From positions 398,495-462,494 of the forward strand of contig NZ_KE007325.1 of NCBI RefSeq assembly GCF_000397065.2: 64,000 nt of DNA, written 5' to 3'. A program made the translations under genes and the position numbers. Under the pieces are notes generated by a model, which did not search any database, was not told where the DNA came from, and saw nothing but the letters and a program-made list of their open reading frames with translations. Numbering within the stretch: the first letter of the stretch is position 1; every line of letters starts with the position of its first letter. Source of the stretch: Marinobacter lipolyticus SM19 (lineage in GTDB: Bacteria; Pseudomonadota; Gammaproteobacteria; Pseudomonadales; Oleiphilaceae). Positions 63,446 through 64,000 of the stretch are shown in pieces.

Positions 63446-64000
63446 GAAGAGTACGGCGGTTCCCATTCTGGTACTGGGGCGCGATGTGCTCGCTGATCTG
63501 CTCCTTGAAGCTGGCAATCAGTTCACTGTTATCGTGATCCCAGGGATGGAAGCCCGGCTTGAAATATTCCAGCCAGGTGGGAATCAGGCTGGAGAAGGTG
63601 CCGTTCTTGCCCCACATGCGCCAAAGACCCTTGGCGGTGTCCTTCAGCGAGAAGTGCTTGGGATCGTTCAGCATCATTCGTGTCGTGAAGTAGCTTGCCA
63701 TCACACCCAGCATGGCCGTACTGAACGCCAGGTAGAATGAACGTTCTGCGTAGGTGCCGCCGACCTGCTGGAACACGTCGTAGGTCACGGCCTTGTGCTC
63801 GGTCTCTTCAATGGCGTGCCACATCCACAGGGGGCGCATGGTTTCGTGCATATCTTCACGGACATCGCTGCGTTCCAGCAGCATGTCTGCCATCATGGCG
63901 GTCAGATGCTCAAGTCCGCAGGTGATGGCCAGCTGGTGCCGCTTGGGCAGCTTCTTGGCAATGCCGAGAACCACTTCCAGATGCTTTTCCAGCTCTTCCA
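63441..64000 (-). CDS. PF10118 metal-dependent hydrolase family protein, 5' end beyond the window
   Basis: The 186 or so C-terminal residues are visible; the frame continues past the right edge (ELEKHLEVVLGIAKKLPKR precedes the first internal Met). Conserved: TCGLEHLTAMMADMLLE and MWHAIEETEHKAVTYDV, the di-metal Glu/His pattern of this family of predicted membrane-associated, ferritin-like hydrolases. The true start lies outside the window. Function unknown in general. Confidence 0.82.
   Translation of the reverse strand, partial: EELEKHLEVVLGIAKKLPKRHQLAITCGLEHLTAMMADMLLERSDVREDMHETMRPLWMWHAIEETEHKAVTYDVFQQVGGTYAERSFYLAFSTAMLGVMASYFTTRMMLNDPKHFSLKDTAKGLWRMWGKNGTFSSLIPTWLEYFKPGFHPWDHDNSELIASFKEQISEHIAPQYQNGNRRTLQ

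Overview
The window reads like a marine, moderately halophilic gammaproteobacterium, most probably Marinobacter or a close relative. This is inferred from the gene families, a fused NuoCD, ectoine genes with a dedicated aspartokinase, and high-GC coding sequence; no database search was run. There is no rRNA, CRISPR array, insertion sequence or prophage. One tRNA-Gly is present. Gene density is high and the longest gap between genes is about 290 bases.

Layout. 1-2.5 kb: the start of an L,D-transpeptidase gene (cut by the window edge), an NhaP2-type K+/H+ antiporter and tRNA-Gly(CCC). 2.6-17.5 kb: a complete 13-gene nuo operon (A, B, CD, E-N) for proton-pumping complex I, followed convergently by a single-subunit NDH-2 and a NosR-family membrane flavo-iron-sulfur protein. 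21-29 kb: LOG phosphoribohydrolase, a spermidine-synthase-like methyltransferase fold, PEBP, an LpxH-like phosphoesterase, a sucrase/ferredoxin-like protein, ADP-ribosylglycohydrolase, and a three-gene amino-acid ABC transporter.

30-47 kb is the most unusual part. A four-gene operon (30.2-34.3 kb) encodes one protein that joins a tubulin-tyrosine-ligase-like (TTLL) ATP-grasp ligase, a PqqD-like leader-binding domain and an HprK-like domain without a P-loop. Next come a 65-residue secreted peptide with an alternating (Gly/Ala)-Glu tail, a DinB-like protein, and a c-type cytochrome with a longer (Gly/Ala)-Glu tract and the same N-terminal LLRKL motif at the same position. The tails resemble the Glu/Gly-rich C-termini that eukaryotic TTLL enzymes modify. 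This suggests, without proof, an undescribed peptide-tail modification system. An ECF sigma factor and zinc-binding anti-sigma gene lie at 40-41 kb. Six promoter-like sites, TGTAAC-N16-TGTC, lie in correct orientation upstream of six nearby transcription units: the TTLL operon, an EAL protein, a YiiX-like peptidase, nrtS, a DUF3179 protein, and a TVP38-flavoprotein fusion followed by a radical SAM gene. I propose they form one local ECF regulon. Two long perfect or near-perfect hairpins separate the radical SAM gene from a sodium:solute symporter and a phosphoesterase-like gene.

47-64 kb: ectA, ectB and ask, with ectC missing from its expected place, under a near-consensus sigma-70 promoter. 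Then an RpoS-like sigma factor, DUF3429, tag, a phosphopantetheinyl transferase, pdxH, a DUF748/AsmA-like giant, a periplasmic binding protein, yfbR, an SPFH/NfeD pair, an SDR dehydrogenase, a GGDEF diguanylate cyclase, a class II glutamine amidotransferase, and a PF10118 metal-dependent hydrolase cut by the right edge.

Start sites were chosen by Shine-Dalgarno sequence, stop-start coupling and family length. Where these disagree the alternative is given.
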